Assembly (NCBI GenBank): GCA_903896015.1
Contig: CAITWF010000025.1
Coordinates: forward strand, 95,107 to 159,106
Source of the DNA: an uncultured Opitutia bacterium
Lineage (GTDB): Bacteria > Verrucomicrobiota > Verrucomicrobiia > Opitutales > Opitutaceae
Length of the DNA: 64,000 bases
Direction of reading: 5' to 3'
Below, piece by piece: positions 60,560 through 64,000 of this stretch. Within the stretch, counting starts at the first letter, position 1, and every line of letters begins with the position of its first letter. Below the pieces are notes generated by a model. It saw only the letters and a program-made list of their open reading frames with translations. It ran no database searches and was not told the DNA's origin. The position numbers were made by a program, and so were the translations under genes.

Positions 60560-63382
60560 ATGAACCGCGACGCTGAAATCTTCGCGGAAGCGATCGAGCT
60601 GCCGGCCGCGGAGCGCGCGGCCTTTCTTGATCGCGCGTGCAGCAGGGATGCGGTGCTGCGCGCGCGCGTCGAGGCGCTGCTGACGGCGCACGATCACGCG
60701 GGTGAGTTTTTGGAAAACGCCCGCGTGGCGCGCCCGCCCGCGCTCCCTGAGGAAAAAGCCGGCGACGTGCTCGGCCGTTACACCCTTGTCCGCAAAATCG
60801 GCGAGGGCGGCTGCGGTGTCGTCTGGCTCGCCGACCAACGTGAGCCGGTGAAACGCCCCGTCGCGCTGAAAATCATCAAGCTCGGCATGGACACGCGCCA
60901 GGTCATCGCGCGCTTCGAGGCCGAGCGGCAGGCGCTCGCGCTCATGGACCACCCGGACATCGCGCGAGTCTTCGACGCCGGCGCGACCGATACCGGCCGG
61001 CCGTTCTTCGTGATGGAATTCGTCGACGGCATGCCGATCACGAAATTTTGCGACGAGCGCAGTCTCTCCATGGCCGCGCGGCTCGACCTGTTTGCGCGCG
61101 CCTGTCTCGCGCTCCAGCACGCGCACCAAAAAGGCATCATCCATCGCGATCTCAAACCCTCCAACATCCTCGTCGCGCTTCGCGACGGCGTGGCCACCCC
61201 AAAGATCATCGACTTCGGCATCGCGAAGGCCACGCAAGGCCGGCTCACCGAGCAGACGCTCATCACCGGTTTCGATCAGTTCATCGGCACGCCCACCTAC
61301 ATGAGCCCCGAGCAAGCCGAGTTGCGCGAACTCGATCTCGATACACGCAGCGACGTTTACTCGCTTGGCGTCCTTCTCTACGAACTGCTCACGGGCCGGC
61401 CGCCCTACGATCCGCAGTCGCTCGTGCGCGCCGGGGTCGAGGAAATCCGCCGCATCATCCGCGAAGTCGATCCGCCGCGGCCCTCGACGCGCCTCTCAAC
61501 GCTCGCCCACGCCGATCGCGACACGATCGCGCGCGCCCGTCGCTCCGCCCCCACGCAACTCTCCTCCGCCCTCCGCGGCGATCTTGACTGGATCGTGATG
61601 CGTTGCCTCGAAAAGGATCGCGAGCGGCGCTACGGCACAGCGAAGGAACTTGCCGACGATGTCCGTCTACACCTGCTCTTCGAGCCTGTCGTGGCGCGAC
61701 CGCCGAGCGCGGCCTACCGCATCGGGAAATTCGTCGTGCGCAACCGGCTCGCGTGCGCCAGCGCGGCCGCGATCGCGGCCGCGCTGATCATCGGCACCAT
61801 CGTCAGCACCCGCCAGGCGATCCGCGCGACGCGCGCCGAGCGCGTCGCCACGCAGGAACGCGACACTGCTGAGGCGGCCACCCGGGCCGAGGCGCTGGCG
61901 CGCGGCGACGCCCAGCGCCGGCAGGAACAGGCAGAGGCCCTTCTCGCGTTCATGCTGGGGAATTTTCGCACGGAACTGAAGAAACTCGGCCAGCTTGGCC
62001 TGCTCGACGACGTCGGGGAAAAGGCGATGGCTTACTTTGCGTCGCTTGATTCACGCGACCTCACCGACACCGCGCTCGCGCGGCAGGCGAAAGCTCTCAC
62101 CCAAATCGGTGACACGCGGATCGACGAGGCGCGCTACGCCGAGGCGGCGGCGGCGTTCAACAACGCTTACAAGAGCGCCTCGGCCCTCGCGGCCCGCCAC
62201 CCGCAGGACGGCGACATGGTGTTTGAGCGAGCCCAGGCGGAATACTGGATCGGATTTCTGGCGCGTCGGCGTGGCGACAGCGCCAATGCCCGGCTGTGGC
62301 TCACCCGCTACCGCGACTCCACGGCCGCCCTCGCGGCGCTCGAGGGAAAAAAAGGCCGCGCCCTGATCGAATTCATTTCCGGCCAGCACAACCTCGCGGT
62401 GCTCGACCTTGATGCCCGCAATCTCGACGCGGCCCAAAAGGGTTTTCTCGCCGAGCGCACCGCCCGCGAGGAAATGCTCGCGGGTGCGCCCGGTGATCCG
62501 ACGATTCGGGATCGGCTCGCCGATGTTGCGTCGTGGCTCGGCAGCGTCGCCGAGGCGGACGGGCGCCTCACAGAGGCGCTGGCGTACTTCGAGGCGTCGA
62601 CAAAAGCGGAAACTGAATTGGTGACCGAACAACCCACGGTGGCCAGGTGGAAAGTGCGGCAAGCGGAGGGTTTCGGTCGCGTGGCCACCATTGCCGCAGT
62701 TCTCGGCCATCGCGAAGCGGCCATCGCGGGCTTCGAACAAGCGCGGACCACGATGGCTCCGCTGCTCGCCAAAGATCCAAAGAACCAACAGTGGCAGGTC
62801 TCGGTGGCACACTTCCGTTCGCAACAAATCGCCCTGCTCCTCGCCGCGGGCGACACCGCGCGGCCGATGCAGGAACTCGCTGACCAACGGGCCCAACTCG
62901 AGGCGCTTGTGGCCCTTGAACCGACCTCGCGCGAATACAGCGGACGACTCATCACCACCTGGATGCTCGAGGCCCGATTGCGTGACCAGTTGCACCGCGA
63001 CGACGCCGCCGAGGCCGCCGCCCGGGCGATCGCCCTCAGCGAAACGATGATCAAGGAGGATCGCGCCGACAAATGGTGGGTGCGCTGGGATTTCTCGCAG
63101 GCGCACCTGACTGCCGGCCGTCTCGCCACGGCCGCGAACCAACCGGCGGCCGCAGCGCAGCACTACAACCAGATCATCGCGGCGCTCGCCCCGCTCGCCA
63201 CCAACTCCAGCGACTGGCACGCCCTCGATCCGCTCGCCCAGGCCTTCGTGCTTGCCGGGCAACCCGACGCGTCGCGACCTTTGATCGAACGCCTCCGCCG
63301 GATTGGCTATCACCCCGTTGACCCTTTGGCGCGCTCCATCCTGGACGCGACTGCTTCGCGACCGACAACCCACAAAAACTAA
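60560..63382 (+). CDS. Membrane Ser/Thr protein kinase with C-terminal TPR-like region
   Basis: A 940-residue kinase. The kinase domain (about 75-370) has the P-loop IGEGGCGVVWLAD, Lys in VALKIIK, HRDLKPSN for catalysis and DFGIAK for metal binding. One transmembrane segment lies at about 395-415 (ACASAAAIAAALIIGTIVS). The remaining 500 residues are helical, with alternating tetratricopeptide-like pairs (ALTQIGDTRIDEARYAEA, LADVASWLGSVAEADGRL), and probably face outside. Likely works with the ECF sigma gene before it and the small protein after it. Substrates are unknown. Confidence 0.88.
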   Translation: MNRDAEIFAEAIELPAAERAAFLDRACSRDAVLRARVEALLTAHDHAGEFLENARVARPPALPEEKAGDVLGRYTLVRKIGEGGCGVVWLADQREPVKRPVALKIIKLGMDTRQVIARFEAERQALALMDHPDIARVFDAGATDTGRPFFVMEFVDGMPITKFCDERSLSMAARLDLFARACLALQHAHQKGIIHRDLKPSNILVALRDGVATPKIIDFGIAKATQGRLTEQTLITGFDQFIGTPTYMSPEQAELRELDLDTRSDVYSLGVLLYELLTGRPPYDPQSLVRAGVEEIRRIIREVDPPRPSTRLSTLAHADRDTIARARRSAPTQLSSALRGDLDWIVMRCLEKDRERRYGTAKELADDVRLHLLFEPVVARPPSAAYRIGKFVVRNRLACASAAAIAAALIIGTIVSTRQAIRATRAERVATQERDTAEAATRAEALARGDAQRRQEQAEALLAFMLGNFRTELKKLGQLGLLDDVGEKAMAYFASLDSRDLTDTALARQAKALTQIGDTRIDEARYAEAAAAFNNAYKSASALAARHPQDGDMVFERAQAEYWIGFLARRRGDSANARLWLTRYRDSTAALAALEGKKGRALIEFISGQHNLAVLDLDARNLDAAQKGFLAERTAREEMLAGAPGDPTIRDRLADVASWLGSVAEADGRLTEALAYFEASTKAETELVTEQPTVARWKVRQAEGFGRVATIAAVLGHREAAIAGFEQARTTMAPLLAKDPKNQQWQVSVAHFRSQQIALLLAAGDTARPMQELADQRAQLEALVALEPTSREYSGRLITTWMLEARLRDQLHRDDAAEAAARAIALSETMIKEDRADKWWVRWDFSQAHLTAGRLATAANQPAAAAQHYNQIIAALAPLATNSSDWHALDPLAQAFVLAGQPDASRPLIERLRRIGYHPVDPLARSILDATASRPTTHKN

Positions 63383-63388
63383 GTCCAC

Positions 63389-63835
63389 ATGTCCCAGAAT
63401 ACCGCGACCCTCAATCTGACGATTAATCAATTCCGCCCGCTGGGTGGCGTCTTCCCGATCAGCGCGACGCTCTCGCTGTCAAACGTTCAGGGCCCCGCCA
63501 GTTTTGTCACGCATGGCAAAAACCTTAAAATCTCGTTCCCTCAAAGCCAGCCCGCGCCCGTCGTGCTGACGTTCGCCCTGAATGATCCCGACCACGTGCT
63601 GCTCGGCATCGTCTTTGCTGCCAACCAACCCGGAAAAGTCAGCGCTGGCCGGTCGCAGTTTCCCACCATCAACATTTCCCGTAATTCGAACGGACAGAGT
63701 TCGATGGTCGTCACCGACAACTGCCTGCAGCAAGACGTGAACGTGCGCTTCAACTACCTGATTCTCGTCCAGAGCCTGAGCAAGGGGGAGGTCGGCATCA
63801 TCGATCCCGATATCGACGATCAGGGCGGCGAATAA
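63389..63835 (+). CDS. Small beta-rich protein of unknown function
   Basis: A 148-residue protein with no signal peptide. It is beta-strand-rich (NLTINQFRPLGGVFPISAT, VVLTFALNDPDHVLL) and ends in an acidic tail IIDPDIDDQGGE. I do not recognise the family. The ATG is 4 bp after the kinase stop, with a short spacer, so it is almost certainly in the same operon. It could be a kinase substrate or partner, which is inference from position. The remaining 165 bp to the window end hold nothing I can support. Confidence 0.7.
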   Translation: MSQNTATLNLTINQFRPLGGVFPISATLSLSNVQGPASFVTHGKNLKISFPQSQPAPVVLTFALNDPDHVLLGIVFAANQPGKVSAGRSQFPTINISRNSNGQSSMVVTDNCLQQDVNVRFNYLILVQSLSKGEVGIIDPDIDDQGGE

Positions 63836-64000
63836 GCGCCCGCGATCGTTCACGAAAGCTTTCAGCCTAAAGACGGCGGTTGAGCGGGACAAGAAATGCC
63901 GGATGTGATTGGCTGCCGGGCCGATGAATGAGAACATCGGCCGAGAAAGCGGTCACCCCGTGGGTGAGCCTGAAACGGCGCTGGTGCCCGTCGCCGGCGA

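Overview
The window is GC-rich bacterial chromosome with tightly packed genes. The gene content points to a member of the Verrucomicrobiota, most likely an Opitutaceae-like bacterium. Supporting signs are an ECF sigma factor beside a Ser/Thr kinase with a periplasmic tail, a giant NHL/Ig-repeat secreted protein, DUF2934 and Haem_bd proteins, an alpha2-type glycyl-tRNA synthetase, many ATGA/GTGA gene overlaps and many exported hydrolases. The assignment rests on gene content alone; there is no rRNA in the window. No CRISPR array, insertion sequence or prophage was seen.

Layout. 0-6 kb: an orphan RelE/ParE-like toxin, a five-EF-hand exported protein, threonine ammonia-lyase with an ACT domain, and a large MASE1-PAS-kinase-receiver hybrid sensor. 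6-12 kb: a GT39-like membrane glycosyltransferase, then a four-gene ABC-2 exporter operon (ATPase, permease, ATPase, permease). 12-14.4 kb: a secreted protein, an ECF sigma-factor gene split by an in-frame TGA, and its probable zinc-finger anti-sigma factor. 14.4-24 kb: exported S9 peptidase, esterase, phosphatase-superfamily enzyme, GNAT, cytochrome-like Haem_bd protein, DUF4202, DUF2721 and DUF3592 proteins, and an exported nucleoside-hydrolase-like protein. 24-32.3 kb: SWIM/SNF2 helicase, glyQS, an HtrA-type protease, a SOUL protein and a cyclase-family hydrolase. 32.3-37.1 kb: a second GT39-like protein with a Gly/Met-rich tail, and a three-gene operon on the minus strand (HGSNAT-like acyltransferase, Mpo1-like protein, glycoside hydrolase).

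37.2-38.8 kb is an accessory islet: a VapBC-type toxin-antitoxin pair, a decayed TIR-domain gene and an unknown gene. A ThuA-ankyrin fusion and a DUF2934 protein follow. At 40907-41197 there is a tRNA gene with anticodon CAU, of the tRNA-Ile2 type. It is interrupted in the anticodon loop by an ORF-less group I intron of 218 nt whose core helices (P1 to P9) can be traced in the sequence. This is the most striking element of the window and is easily missed by routine annotation.

41.3-44.5 kb is a translationally coupled minor-pilin operon (PilV-, PilW- and PilX-like). 44.5-46.7 kb holds two NAD-dependent enzymes. 46.7-52.9 kb has two tandem paralogous exported M20 amidohydrolases downstream of a TonB-dependent receptor, separated from it by a strong intrinsic terminator. 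53-58.5 kb holds a TolC-like protein, a small secreted protein and a 12-NHL-repeat/Ig secreted protein. 58.7-63.8 kb holds a cytidylyltransferase-GHMP-kinase fusion, then an ECF sigma factor, a Ser/Thr kinase and a small beta-rich protein that look like one regulatory module. Family assignments are from motif recognition and memory only; no database search was run.
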